DNA of 64,000 nt from Microthrixaceae bacterium (GTDB lineage Bacteria; Actinomycetota; Acidimicrobiia; Acidimicrobiales; Iamiaceae), in the NCBI GenBank assembly GCA_016702505.1, contig JADJDU010000012.1, forward strand, positions 1-64,000, in the 5' to 3' direction. How positions within the stretch are numbered: the first letter of the stretch is position 1; every line of letters begins with the position of its first letter. Shown here in pieces: positions 40,401 to 49,971 of the stretch. Position numbers and translations under genes: made by a program. Under the pieces are notes generated by a model, which made no database searches, was not told the DNA's origin, and saw only the letters and a program-made list of their open reading frames with translations.

Positions 40401-42778
40401 TCGCCGGGCTCAAGCGAGAGATGGACGGCACCGGGTCCAAGGCCGCTGACCTCGGCATGAAGGTGGCCCGCATCTCCGACGCCGCTGGCAAGGCCACCTC
40501 CGGCCTCGCCTCCCTCACCGAGCGCAGCGGCAGGAAGATGCAGGAACTCGGGGCGCAGGTCGCCGGGGTGCAGGGCAAGTTCCAGTCCGCGGGCGGGGCC
40601 ATCATCCAGGCGGGCAAGTCCACCAACGCCGCCACCGTCACCGGCTTCGGCGGGGCCGGCTCCAACATGGAGAAGTTCCGCGAGGCCGTTGGCAGCGCCC
40701 TGGTCGCTATCGGTGGACGGCTGGAGCGCCTGCCCGAGCAGATCCGCACCGTTGCCGCCAAGGTGCGGAAGGGCTGGGACGCCATCGGCGGCGCCGCTGG
40801 GGCAGCGCAGGCCGCTGTGGGCATCGCCGTGACTGACATCACCGCCTACTACTCGTCCATGTCCGAGGACACCACCACCCAGGTGACCGGCTACCTCGCC
40901 ACCGTGGGCCAGATCGCTGCCGCCTGGGCCACCGATGGCCCGATCCTCGGCGTGGTCGCTGCCGGTACGGCCCTCGCCGGCGTCTACTTCGGCAACGCCG
41001 CCAAGCAGGCCCAGAAGGAGGCTGCGGCCCTCAAGGAAGTTGAGGATGCCGTCACGCAGATGGGGGCAGCCTACGGTTCCGCCCTCATGGAGTTCGGCGC
41101 GTCCGACCAGGGCAGGATGGCGGCGTCGTGGAAGGTCATCAACTCCACGATTGAGGACACCGACGGCAAGCTCAAGCTCATCACCGAGACCTTCAACGTC
41201 ACCTTTGATGAGGTCGCCACGGCCATCGCTGGGGGCGGGGAAGCGGTCACCGCCCTGTACGACTCCATCGCTGGCCGCGAGTGGGACGCCTTGTGGGAGG
41301 GCAACGTCAAGGGACTCGAAACCTACAAGGGGGAGCTGGGCGCCCTCGCTGACTCCGGTGCCCTCGCTGCCGATTTGTCCGGCGTGGAGGGTGGGGTCAA
41401 GGATCTCAACTCCGCCCTCACTGACGGCAGGATCGGCATTGCCGCTTGGGCTTCACTGCTCAAGCAGGCCGGGGTCGACGCCGCCCAGGTCGACCAACTG
41501 GTGACCCAGTTCAAGGAGTCGGTATCCGAGGACATCGCCAACAAGTCCGGGCTGGGCGACTTCTTCAAGGAACTCGCACCCAAGATCGACCTGGCCGTCG
41601 CCAAGAACAAGATCCTCGTGGACATCCAGGAGCAGTTCCGCCAGGCCCAGGAGCGCCTCCTGCCCCCCGTCGAGCGGTTCATGGCCGCATGGGATCGGGT
41701 CAAGGAGAAGATCGACAAGGCGTCCACAGCCTTCCGCGCCTACCTGGATCAAGTGCTCGGCCGCGAGTCCTCCGTGGACCAGACCATCATCGCCCTCTCC
41801 GAGCGCGCCCTCACCGCTGCACAGGGGAAGCAGGAGGGTGAGTCCGACCTGCTCGCCGGGGCTCGGTTGCGGGAGAACCAGCGCGGGGCCGCTGGCGACG
41901 TGGCAGACATCATCGGTCGCTTCGCCATCGAGGCCAACGGCGACATGGGGAAGCTCAATGCCTCCGTGGATGAGTTCTTCAAGACCCTCATCGACGGCGC
42001 CACCAGCCCCGAGCAGAAGAAGTTCTTCGAGGATCTCCGCAACGCTCCCGAGATCGCCGGGGCCATGCAGGCGGCACTCGCCGCCGCGCCGCAGGTCAAG
42101 AGCATGAAGGACTTCACCGACGCCTGGGGCGAGTTCGTGGCCGATGTGAACAACGATCCGATCCGGGTCGGCATCCAGGAGGCTCCGAACTACGAAGCCC
42201 GCAAGAACGCCATCTTCGCCGCCATCGTGGAGATGGCGAACGCCAGGCCGCAGATCAAGACCTACATCGAGGAGGGGCCTGGCTACCAGGCGGTGCTCGA
42301 CTCGGTGCTTGCCGACAAGACCCTGCTGGAGCAGCCGGCCACCATCCCCGTCGGCTTCGAGGTGCTGTGGGGCAACCTCAAGGAGTCCATCGCGTCCATC
42401 CTCCCGTCCTTCCTCGTCGGCCTTGGGGCCAAGCCGAAGGAGAACTGGAACGGTGGCCTGGAGACCAGCCCGGTCCTCTCCACCCTGGCCGAGCGTGGTC
42501 CTGAGGCCATCTTCCCTCTCACCAACCCGGCCCGGATGCGGCAGATCATGGGCATCCCGCAGGTCGCCAGGGCCTTCGAAGCCGCTGGCTTCGGCGCCCC
42601 GATCACCGGCAACGCGGCGGGCACCAACTACGCTCCCGTATCAGTGGATCAGTCGCAGGTCAACCACTTCGAGATCCACGAAGCCCGCCAGCCCCGCATG
42701 ACCGCCAACGAAATCGTCCGAGCGCAACGGCGCAAGCGGTTCCTCGGCGGACACACCCTCCCGGTGGTGGTCCGATGA
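37410..42778 (+). CDS. Tape measure protein (frame broken near 40302)
   Basis: About 1,789 residues in total if read across a -1 shift at GGGG 40302-40305; GTG 37410. Frame 1 (to about 40300) ends with G-V-V-F-A-G and the second frame continues with K-L-A-A-L-A-A-K-V-A-A-P-F-R-K and stays open to 42778. Long alternating helices, a hydrophobic membrane-like centre (about residues 490-545) and an N-terminal coiled-coil region fit a tape measure. A segment with T-K-x-W-F-L-V-G-Y-R is repeated at about residues 563 and 607. The first part alone would stop at 40460 with an unlikely Ser/Pro tail, so a single missing base is the likely cause. Confidence 0.82.
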
Positions 42779-43248
42779 CCTGGACATCCAAGGAACTCAT
42801 CGCCTCGTCCTGCCACGGCACCCTGACCATCGGCTCCCTGTCGATGAACAACAAGGCGTGGGCATCGCTCAACAACTACGTCCTATGGCCCAGCCCGGAC
42901 ACGCGGGGCGAGAACCTTCTCATCCCCGGAGCGTCGGGGAGGATCACGTTCCCCAAGCGCATAGACGAAACAGGGGTAACGCTTGAATGTGTGGTCATAG
43001 GAGACTGCACCAGTGCTGGGGTGGCGCACGCCTCCCGCTCGGCCGGCCTCTCCACGAACTGGATGACCATAGCCGGTTCACTCGCTACGGTTACCGACTC
43101 GACCACGACGGCATCACTCGTCATGCCCCACGGCTCCACCATCACCGGCACTGTCCAGGTCGCGAAGATCGAGCCGGGTGAGACTGGCGTGGAGGGGGTC
43201 CTCACCTTCACCGTCGACCTGATCCTCCCCCAAGGGAGACTTGCCTGA
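42775..43248 (+). CDS. Minor tail protein, distal tail candidate
   Basis: 157 residues; the ATG overlaps the tape measure stop. Beta-rich with W-P-S-P-D-T-R-G-E-N-L-L-I-P-G-A-S-G, a segment that resembles the start of distal-tail-type proteins in some actinophages. Follows the tape measure, where the distal tail gene usually lies. Confidence 0.58.
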   Translation: MTWTSKELIASSCHGTLTIGSLSMNNKAWASLNNYVLWPSPDTRGENLLIPGASGRITFPKRIDETGVTLECVVIGDCTSAGVAHASRSAGLSTNWMTIAGSLATVTDSTTTASLVMPHGSTITGTVQVAKIEPGETGVEGVLTFTVDLILPQGRLA

Positions 43249-43581
43249 ATGGGTGCCCCCTACCAGATCACCCGCTCGGCCCACGGGCTCGACACGTCCT
43301 TCATGGACGACGCGCTCTGTCGCACCGAGGGACACCGCAGCGACAAGTTCTTCATGGAGTACGAACGTGGCGCTGACGGCCGGGTCATGGCTATGGAGGC
43401 CCGGTCAGTGTGTATGCGGTGCAGCGTGAGGGGAGATTGTTTCCTCTACGCGGTTGCTGCTGACGAACACGGGATTTGGGGGGGGACGACGCGTGAGCAA
43501 AGAATGTTCTTCTCCTCCCACGGATACCTCCCGCCACCCGACCCACCCCGCCGCACGAGGCGCGGGATGATAGCGTCGTGA
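43249..43581 (+). CDS. Second WhiB-family protein, inside the tail operon
   Basis: 110 residues from the ATG at 43249. Cluster cysteines: D-A-L-C-R-T, then S-V-C-M-R-C and D-C-F-L-Y-A, followed by H-G-I-W-G-G-T-T-R-E-Q-R, the WhiB turn and C-terminal basic region. Longer N-terminus than the WhiB at 21355. Its position in the late operon means it would be made late, so it might alter host transcription or superinfection. It is not a paralogue by close similarity. Confidence 0.85.
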   Translation: MGAPYQITRSAHGLDTSFMDDALCRTEGHRSDKFFMEYERGADGRVMAMEARSVCMRCSVRGDCFLYAVAADEHGIWGGTTREQRMFFSSHGYLPPPDPPRRTRRGMIAS

Positions 43582-43584
43582 GCG

Positions 43585-44079
43585 ATGTTCGGCCACATTG
43601 ATACGGTTCTGATCCGATGGAGCGACGGGTTCGTGGCCGTTCCTGAACGTGCCGGCGGGCGGGAGCGTTACATCGAGGTGCGGGGCATCTCAAACCGGGA
43701 CGAGGCCATCGCCCTAGGGGAATCCCTATTGGAAGCCTATGCGGGGACCCGCGGCACCACGAGCGTAACTGGGCACGTATTCACTGGTTCACAGCAACCT
43801 GGGTCTGGATTCTGGCTGGGCGACAAGATGTCCGGGGAGACCGTCCAGTCCATCTCCGTCAACATCGACAGCGAGGGCTACACGGTGGTGACGCCGGAAC
43901 TTGGCGACCCCCTGAGGGAACGGCTCGATGAGATGGAGCGGCGCATCGCCCGGGCCGGGACCCCGGTGCAGTCCGAGTGGGCCAGCCCGTACCCGGAGAT
44001 CAAGACGGCGGTGCCGATTGATACGACGATCCCGACGTTCACCTGGCGCAATCCTCCGTCTGGCGGCGGTGGCAGCTGA
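43585..44079 (+). CDS. Unknown tail-region protein
   Basis: 164 residues; ATG 43585. Beta-rich with a Gly/Ser end. A TAGCGT box ends 8 nt before the ATG and no ribosome site is visible. Probably a minor tail or baseplate part by position; no fold recognised. Confidence 0.55.
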   Translation: MFGHIDTVLIRWSDGFVAVPERAGGRERYIEVRGISNRDEAIALGESLLEAYAGTRGTTSVTGHVFTGSQQPGSGFWLGDKMSGETVQSISVNIDSEGYTVVTPELGDPLRERLDEMERRIARAGTPVQSEWASPYPEIKTAVPIDTTIPTFTWRNPPSGGGGS

Positions 44080-44477
44080 TGGGTGTTACCCGGAGCTTGG
44101 ACGGCGAAGCAGGCACGGTGATGTTGGACCCGCTGTGGGTCACTCAGCGCGCGTTCGTGTTGGCATGGTTGGAGGTGTCGTTGGAATCGTCGGGGTCGCC
44201 CGGTGACTCCGCCTCAGACACGCTGCCGGAAGAACTGGTGGTGCAGTTGTGGTGCAAACCGAAACCCGCTGACATGTTCGACTATGTGGCAGAGGTGATC
44301 CTGCCCGCCGGGCAGAAACGCAAGATCGCTGAACAGTTGGTTACCGGATTCGGGTTGTCGCTACCGGTGGTGCTGCCAGCAGGCGGTCAATCCGCTGTCG
44401 TTCACAACGGCGGGGTGTGGTGGCCCACGGATTCGCCGCCGACGATTACTGTCACCCCTCATGGGACTTGGGCTTAG
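44079..44477 (+). CDS. Unknown tail-region protein
   Basis: 132 residues; the ATG overlaps the preceding stop. Short beta-rich protein with W-C-K-P-K-P. Likely minor tail protein. Confidence 0.55.
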   Translation: MGVTRSLDGEAGTVMLDPLWVTQRAFVLAWLEVSLESSGSPGDSASDTLPEELVVQLWCKPKPADMFDYVAEVILPAGQKRKIAEQLVTGFGLSLPVVLPAGGQSAVVHNGGVWWPTDSPPTITVTPHGTWA

Positions 44478-44488
44478 GAGGCTCTGAG

Positions 44489-44917
44489 ATGCAAACCGTT
44501 TACCCGCTCGCCCGAGACAAGTTCCTGGGCGGTGAGATCGCGTGGAAGCCCGCCATCGACGGCGGGGACGACTTCTTCGCCATCGCTCTCGACTCGACGT
44601 ACACCTACTCCGAGCTGCACGAGTTCCGTGACGACCTGACGGGCGTGCTCGGCATGGTGGCGCTGCCGTCTCCGACCCGGGCGGGGAACGGGTGGGCCGA
44701 TGCGTCGGACCCGACGATCACCGGCATGACTCCGGGCGGAGTGGTCCGGGCGTTCGTGATCGCCCGAGACGTCGGCTCGGCCGCCACCGACGACCTGATC
44801 TGGATTGCCACCACCCACGCCGACACCACGCCGATCAGTCGGGTGGTGGACGGGTCCGGGTCCATGACATTCAGCTTTGCAAACTCGCCGGGGCGTATTT
44901 TCCAGCTAGGCAGTTGA
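44489..44917 (+). CDS. Unknown tail-region protein
   Basis: 142 residues; ATG 44489 after TAGGAGG. Beta-sandwich-like composition (A-I-A-L-D-S-T-Y-T-Y, V-V-R-A-F-V-I-A). May be a small baseplate part. Confidence 0.52.
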   Translation: MQTVYPLARDKFLGGEIAWKPAIDGGDDFFAIALDSTYTYSELHEFRDDLTGVLGMVALPSPTRAGNGWADASDPTITGMTPGGVVRAFVIARDVGSAATDDLIWIATTHADTTPISRVVDGSGSMTFSFANSPGRIFQLGS

Positions 44918-44918
44918 C

Positions 44919-47900
44919 GTGACTGACCCGATCCTCAACGACACCCCCTGGGGCTACTGGCCGTTCTCCTACAGCGCCATCGACGTCTCCGGCAACGCCA
45001 ACGAGCTGTCGGTCTTTTCGTACATTCCACCACTCGACGTGCAGTACGGCTGGTACTTTGGTTTCCAAGGGATCAGGGGTGCCCGTAGCACTGTGGTATG
45101 GGATACCGGGTTCACGCCTTCCGGTGACTGGACGTTCAGGGCGATCATCCAGCGGGACGATGGTGGACATATTCTTTTTGACGGCGTATCACACCTTGAG
45201 GGTGGGGGTTTAAACGCCAACCTCTGGGGCACATACGGGTATTACAACACGTCGGTGTGGGGGTACACCCCCTACAACATCCCGATCGTCCTCTACGTGG
45301 TGTCGTCGGGCGGCAACCTCACCTACTACTGGGCAAACTGGTATCCCAATCCAATCGGGCCGGGGCCGGTATCCACCGGCAGCCTTGGAGCCGACCCGTT
45401 CGGTGCGCTGAGATTCGGCAACTATGGAAACTGCTTCTACGCCCAGGTCGCGATCTTCGACTACGCCCTGTCGCCATGGCGGGTCGGCATCCAGATGTCC
45501 GGGGCGGAACCGGCGCTCCCTGAGTCCGCTTCGACACTCGTCGACGAGATGCTGGCCGACTCACCGCAAGCTGTGTGGGCGGTCCCTTCCGACTACGACA
45601 CCATCCCCGACGCAGCGGTGTTGGCGGCCGACGCCACTACGTCTGGACCTGGGTTTACAGCGTCCGACGCCACGTCGACCGTGGGCGGGTTTCTCACATC
45701 AGCTAGCACGTGGGACCTGCCGGTTGCTCTGGACACGACGGCGTTCACTGCTGAGTTTGCGTTCCGAGCATCCGAACCCGGCGTCACGGGGGACGTGACT
45801 CTCTCGTCCGGTGACGTGACCATCACCGCCGTCGGGACGTTCGGGTCGAACGACTACGAAGCGACGGCTGGCTCCGATGTCGTGTCGTGGAGTAGCCCCT
45901 TCGATACGAACGTGCACCTGGTCGGGGTGACTTGGGACGCGGGCGGTGACCTGATCCTCTACGTCGACGGGGTCGCCAGAGCATCGACCCCGGTGACCGG
46001 GGCGATTACTCCCGCGGCTTCGCTCACCTTCTCGTCGCCGGACGCGACCCAGTTCGCCGGGACGGTCGCCGTGTACGACACGGCGCTGTCGGCCGGGCGG
46101 ATGCTGGTTCATGGCGAAGCGGTCATGCCGCCCATGCTCGACCGGGTCGAGGTCGACACGTTCGACCGGGTCGATGGCGCCATCGGCAACACGTCGCTGC
46201 GTGGTCTTCCCTGGTCGACGGTCTCCGGTGCCCCTGTCACGACGGGCTGGGACGGCACCTACGCCGTGGCCACTGGCGGCATGGCTCTTGTCGAAGGCAT
46301 CCCCTATGCCCGCGGTGTGGTGGCAGAGGTCAATAAGGGGGCCAGTCCCGGGAAGGTCACGATCGGTCTGGTGGCGGCCGATTACGAGTTCGCTTCGCAA
46401 GCCCTGTACGGGGTGCTGGTCGACTTCGCTGCGGACACCGTGCAGTTGGTCAAGCGGTTCAACGGGGTGTCCTGGTCGTCCATCCTGTCGCCGTTCACGG
46501 TCGACCTCTCGGCTGGCACAGCCGAGGTGCGGTTCCAGCTGGATGCCTTCACGCAACACGACGGCGGGCCATCCCCCGACTATTGGGCGTGGGAGGCGTC
46601 GATCCGGGTAGACGGCGTTGTCATCGCAAGCAACCTCGTGATCGACGACCTACGGGACGCCGACATGGACGCCGAACAGGTCGGCTGGTACACGGAATCG
46701 ACCGGCACCCTGTCTTGGCTGGACGCACTGGAAGGCCCCTATGAGGTCGGCCAGACCGCCACCATCGACCAGACCGGAGGCTTGGAGTTCCGGTTCTGGC
46801 CGTTCGACGGCGTGCAACTCGGGTTCTCCCAGCAGAACCCCCAGCAGGGCGGGCTACAGCCCCCGCCCGATCCGGTGCGTGACTCTCGGCCCGTGTTCCT
46901 GGGTGCGTCACCGACCGTGCCGCAGCGCGGCGGCATCCGGGTGATCTGGACCAATGGGACCCCACCGACCCCACCAGCACCCCCACCCGGCTACCCGCAG
47001 CTACCCCCACCTTGGGTTGGGGTCGGGTCACCCCCGTCAGACCTACAGGTGAGCGGCCACCCCTACAGGGTCGCCGCGTCATGCCAGCCAACCCTCAACA
47101 ACGCAGGCTCCGGGTCGTTCACCGTGGTCCCGCCCGGCCCGGCGCTCGGTGACGAGATCACCTTCACGTCCGGTGGGTCAGCCGTGTTCACCGGCTATGC
47201 GGACAGCATCACGACTGTCCAAGTGGACCCAGGCGAGGAGTCCGGCCAGCTCGTCACCGCCGAGTGTGTTGACCTGCTGTCGATCGACTGGACCGAGACC
47301 GTGGTGTGGCCCGACTTCGGGGCTTTCGAGCCGATCCGCCTCGGTGCACCACCTCAAGACGATCGGGAGTGGGGTTGGCCGATGAACGGGCTTCTCGACG
47401 ACCAGTCCGTTGCGGGGATCGTGCCGTCGTTCGGCAACGACCCGGCCCGCTGGGGCACCCCCGACGAGGTGCTGCCTATACCGTCAGATTGGCCCGACAG
47501 CACCGCTAGGTGGATGTGGGACATCACCCCCGACTGGACAGCGCAACCGCAGGGCTGGGTCTACTTTCAGGTTCCGTTCGGGACTTGGCCCGGACGCCAT
47601 GCGATCTTCCTCAACGCCTGGGATTACGCGAAGTGCTGGGTTGATGGGGCGCTGGTGGCCGAGGTGACCACGCCCGGCCAGACCGTGCGCTTCGACGTGG
47701 ACTTCGACTGGGACTTCCATCTCGTCGCGATCGCTGCCTACAACGAGGGTGGCCCGGCCGGGGTGATGTTCTCGTGCATGAAGCACTCGACGGATGGCTC
47801 CGGGCTGCTGGCAACCGGCAACGGCTCCGGGCTCGACGCACCGGCGATGAACAGCCGGGGCGGGTGGAAGTGTCTCCCGTACCCGGAGCACAGCCTCAGA

Positions 47901-48230
47901 GGTTCCACCGGCTACGTGCTGCGCCGTCTGGTCCGAGAAGCGTCCGCCCGTGGCGCACCCGCTGGGCAGTGGACGTGCAGCTTCACCGACGAGGCCGATA
48001 GCAACGGCGCGGCTTGGCCCGACGATGACAACACCGTCGTCACCAAGACCGGCCAGACCTACTGGGACGTGCTGAACATGCTGGCCGAGGACCGCATAGA
48101 CTTCCACACGTCGCCATCCGGGCGCACGCTCTACGCGTACCGCAAGGGTGACGGGGCAGGTTCCGTAAGCCAACCCTGGGCACCAGGCGTCCACGCCGAG
48201 TCCCTTGAGGTCACCGTAAGCGGACGGTAG
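44919..48230 (+). CDS. Large minor tail protein with LamG-like domains
   Basis: 1,103 residues from GTG 44919. The first 410 residues contain two concanavalin-like (LamG) segments: each begins with a short W-G-Y-W-P or W-A-V-P motif and has W-T-F-R-A-I-I-Q, then Y-V-V or Y-V-D-G-V strands and D-Y-A-L-S or D-T-A-L-S-A-G-R. The middle (about residues 410-620) is another beta-rich module. After a proline-rich linker (about residues 660-710) comes a baseplate-type C-terminus. Likely a receptor-binding or tip protein that contacts cell-wall glycans. LamG assignments are by pattern. Confidence 0.65.
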   Translation: MTDPILNDTPWGYWPFSYSAIDVSGNANELSVFSYIPPLDVQYGWYFGFQGIRGARSTVVWDTGFTPSGDWTFRAIIQRDDGGHILFDGVSHLEGGGLNANLWGTYGYYNTSVWGYTPYNIPIVLYVVSSGGNLTYYWANWYPNPIGPGPVSTGSLGADPFGALRFGNYGNCFYAQVAIFDYALSPWRVGIQMSGAEPALPESASTLVDEMLADSPQAVWAVPSDYDTIPDAAVLAADATTSGPGFTASDATSTVGGFLTSASTWDLPVALDTTAFTAEFAFRASEPGVTGDVTLSSGDVTITAVGTFGSNDYEATAGSDVVSWSSPFDTNVHLVGVTWDAGGDLILYVDGVARASTPVTGAITPAASLTFSSPDATQFAGTVAVYDTALSAGRMLVHGEAVMPPMLDRVEVDTFDRVDGAIGNTSLRGLPWSTVSGAPVTTGWDGTYAVATGGMALVEGIPYARGVVAEVNKGASPGKVTIGLVAADYEFASQALYGVLVDFAADTVQLVKRFNGVSWSSILSPFTVDLSAGTAEVRFQLDAFTQHDGGPSPDYWAWEASIRVDGVVIASNLVIDDLRDADMDAEQVGWYTESTGTLSWLDALEGPYEVGQTATIDQTGGLEFRFWPFDGVQLGFSQQNPQQGGLQPPPDPVRDSRPVFLGASPTVPQRGGIRVIWTNGTPPTPPAPPPGYPQLPPPWVGVGSPPSDLQVSGHPYRVAASCQPTLNNAGSGSFTVVPPGPALGDEITFTSGGSAVFTGYADSITTVQVDPGEESGQLVTAECVDLLSIDWTETVVWPDFGAFEPIRLGAPPQDDREWGWPMNGLLDDQSVAGIVPSFGNDPARWGTPDEVLPIPSDWPDSTARWMWDITPDWTAQPQGWVYFQVPFGTWPGRHAIFLNAWDYAKCWVDGALVAEVTTPGQTVRFDVDFDWDFHLVAIAAYNEGGPAGVMFSCMKHSTDGSGLLATGNGSGLDAPAMNSRGGWKCLPYPEHSLRGSTGYVLRRLVREASARGAPAGQWTCSFTDEADSNGAAWPDDDNTVVTKTGQTYWDVLNMLAEDRIDFHTSPSGRTLYAYRKGDGAGSVSQPWAPGVHAESLEVTVSGR

Positions 48231-48245
48231 CGAGAAAGGTGAATC

Positions 48246-48467
48246 ATGGGAAAGCCAGACACCATCCGTATCAAGGCAAGGGTAAACGTCGGCGGCATGA
48301 AGCCCGGCGAGGTGAAGAACGTGCGGCGTGGCTACGCAGAGACGCTCGTCCGCGTTGGCTATGCAACCCGCCTCGACAACCTCAAGGACGCTCTCTCCGC
48401 TGAACCACTCCGCTACGGCGACTGGGTGGACGACCCACGAGGGTCGGAGGAAGCCTCCGATGGGTAG
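48246..48467 (+). CDS. Small unknown protein
   Basis: 73 residues; ATG 48246 after GAAAGG. Basic start, acidic end. Coupled to the next gene. No family recognised. Confidence 0.54.
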   Translation: MGKPDTIRIKARVNVGGMKPGEVKNVRRGYAETLVRVGYATRLDNLKDALSAEPLRYGDWVDDPRGSEEASDG

Positions 48468-48759
48468 GTCCCACACCGGCTACGACGTGTACCTGGGGAC
48501 TCCCGACACAGACCTCTCCGACCACGCCCTCGCGTTCTCGGCCACCATCATCCACGAGGACACCCACGCCAAGGTCATCAAGGTCAAGACGAAGAACCCG
48601 AACCGCACCTGGGGCGTCGTCTACACCCTCACCTACGAGGGTGTGATGCAGCGCAACGGCACCGCCATCCGGTGGTCCGGCACAGACGCCGAGGGCAACC
48701 CGGTCGTGGTCTCTGGCGTCGCCGTCAAAGGGGGCTGTATCCCATGCTCACGACGCTGA
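48460..48759 (+). CDS. Small unknown protein
   Basis: 99 residues; ATG 48460 overlaps the preceding gene by 8 bases. Beta-rich, ends with G-G-C-I-P-C. No family recognised. Confidence 0.52.
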   Translation: MGRSHTGYDVYLGTPDTDLSDHALAFSATIIHEDTHAKVIKVKTKNPNRTWGVVYTLTYEGVMQRNGTAIRWSGTDAEGNPVVVSGVAVKGGCIPCSRR

Positions 48760-49016
48760 TCCTCTGCGTGTTCCTCACCGCTCAGATCACCTACCTCGTG
48801 GTGGACTCGGTGATCTTGGACCGTCCCCGCTCCTGGCTCACCGAGCGCGGCCTGTGGTTCTACGTCCTCGGCTGCCCGTGGTGCCTGAGTGCGTGGATCG
48901 CCGCTGGTCTCGTCGCCTTCAACGGGCTGCCCGCCCTGTCGTGGGGTGCGGTCTGGTGGGGTGGAGTCGCCGCCTACTTCGTGGGCCAGTGGCTTGCAAC
49001 CAAGCCCTACTCGTAA
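48744..49016 (+). CDS. DUF1360-like membrane protein
   Basis: 90 residues; ATG 48744. Two or three transmembrane segments; the G-C-P-W-C-L-S-A-W motif before a helix is the DUF1360 signature. Often found near lysis or tail genes in actinophages. Function unknown. Confidence 0.72.
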   Translation: MLTTLILCVFLTAQITYLVVDSVILDRPRSWLTERGLWFYVLGCPWCLSAWIAAGLVAFNGLPALSWGAVWWGGVAAYFVGQWLATKPYS

Positions 49017-49022
49017 TACACT
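48994..49022 (+). promoter_or_regulatory. Promoter, TTGCAA-N17-TACACT
   Basis: Overlaps the stop of the membrane protein. Leader: TCAACCCCTACCCCAAGGAG before ATG 49056. Same family as the rightward early promoters. Confidence 0.7.
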
Positions 49023-49055
49023 AGCTCCATCAACCCCTACCCCAAGGAGCGCATC

Positions 49056-49427
49056 ATGGCGACCACCCCCTTCTCCCCGCTGGAAGTCGAAGTCGAGATG
49101 CGTGACTGCATCGAGGCACTGGAGTCCGCCATCGACGGCCTCGCTTCCTTCGGTTCCTCCGCCGCCAAGGCCAACCACACCTACCGGGTCGCTCAGGCCA
49201 AGGCGTGGATGGAGGCCAAGGCCAACCCCGACCTCAAGACCGACAAGCTCCGCGAGGCGTGGGTCGTCCAGCAGACATCAGGCGAGATGTGGGAGCGCGA
49301 CACCACCGAGGTCGCCTACGACGTGCAGAAGTCACTCGTCCGGTCCCTCCAGACCAAGGCCGACCTCCTGCGCTCCCTCGCCCGCTCTGGCCGCGACCTC
49401 GTTGACTCCTGGCACGGTGCAGCGTAG
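49056..49427 (+). CDS. Unknown helical protein with its own promoter
   Basis: 123 residues; ATG 49056 after AAGGAG. Almost all helix with charged heptads. Enclosed between a promoter and a terminator, so it is a stand-alone unit within the late region. Similar in layout to phage proteins placed before the terminase; function unknown. Confidence 0.62.
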   Translation: MATTPFSPLEVEVEMRDCIEALESAIDGLASFGSSAAKANHTYRVAQAKAWMEAKANPDLKTDKLREAWVVQQTSGEMWERDTTEVAYDVQKSLVRSLQTKADLLRSLARSGRDLVDSWHGAA

Positions 49428-49463
49428 GCTGACCAACGCCTAGTTCCCGCCCCCTCGGGACAG

Positions 49464-49500
49464 AAGAACCCCACCGGCCCCATCCTCCGGTGGGGTTCTT
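49464..49500 (+). terminator. Strong terminator-like hairpin
   Basis: 14-bp perfect stem AAGAACCCCACCGG/CCGGTGGGGTTCTT, 9-nt loop, with a short TTCTT at its end. It separates the helical protein gene from the terminase genes. Confidence 0.8.
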
Positions 49501-49506
49501 CGCGTC

Positions 49507-49512
49507 TAGGCT
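49507..49512 (+). promoter_or_regulatory. -10 box for leaderless terminase transcript
   Basis: TAGGCT 6 nt before ATG 49519, after the hairpin; preceded by CGCGTC, as at 33190. No ribosome site. Confidence 0.45.
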
Positions 49513-49518
49513 TGTTGT

Positions 49519-49971
49519 ATGCCACGCGCCTTCGACTCCGAAGCACGCCTCCGAGTGATCCAGCAGGTTCGCCTCGGTGGCAACCTCACCATCGCCGCGG
49601 AGAAGGCCGGCTTCTCCGTCGCCACCGTCAAGCGCCACATGAAGGAAGATCCGACCTTCGCCCAGGAGGTCACCGACGCCATCAACTACGGCGACGGGGA
49701 GATCCAGCTCACCCTCCGCGAAGTGCTGATCCGCGAGGAGAACGTCCCGGGCATGTTCCGCTGGCTGGAGTCCCGTCAGGCCCAGGACTTCGGGCAGAAG
49801 AAGCTCGTCGTCAACCAACATGTCGGCCCCGGTGGAGGACCCATTCAGGTCGCCGTCGCCACCACCGACCAGCTCCGCGAACTCCTCGGTGACCCCGACT
49901 ACCGCGACAAGATGCTCTCCGTCGTGAACGACCTGCCGATGATCGAAGTGACGGCCACCGAGGATGGCTGA
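49519..49971 (+). CDS. terS: Terminase small subunit
   Basis: 150 residues; ATG 49519. N-terminal helix-turn-helix (L-T-I-A-A-E-K-A-G-F-S-V-A-T-V-K-R-H) that recognises the packaging site, a helical oligomerisation segment, and a C-terminal tail. Overlaps the large subunit by 8 bases. Confidence 0.72.
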   Translation: MPRAFDSEARLRVIQQVRLGGNLTIAAEKAGFSVATVKRHMKEDPTFAQEVTDAINYGDGEIQLTLREVLIREENVPGMFRWLESRQAQDFGQKKLVVNQHVGPGGGPIQVAVATTDQLRELLGDPDYRDKMLSVVNDLPMIEVTATEDG

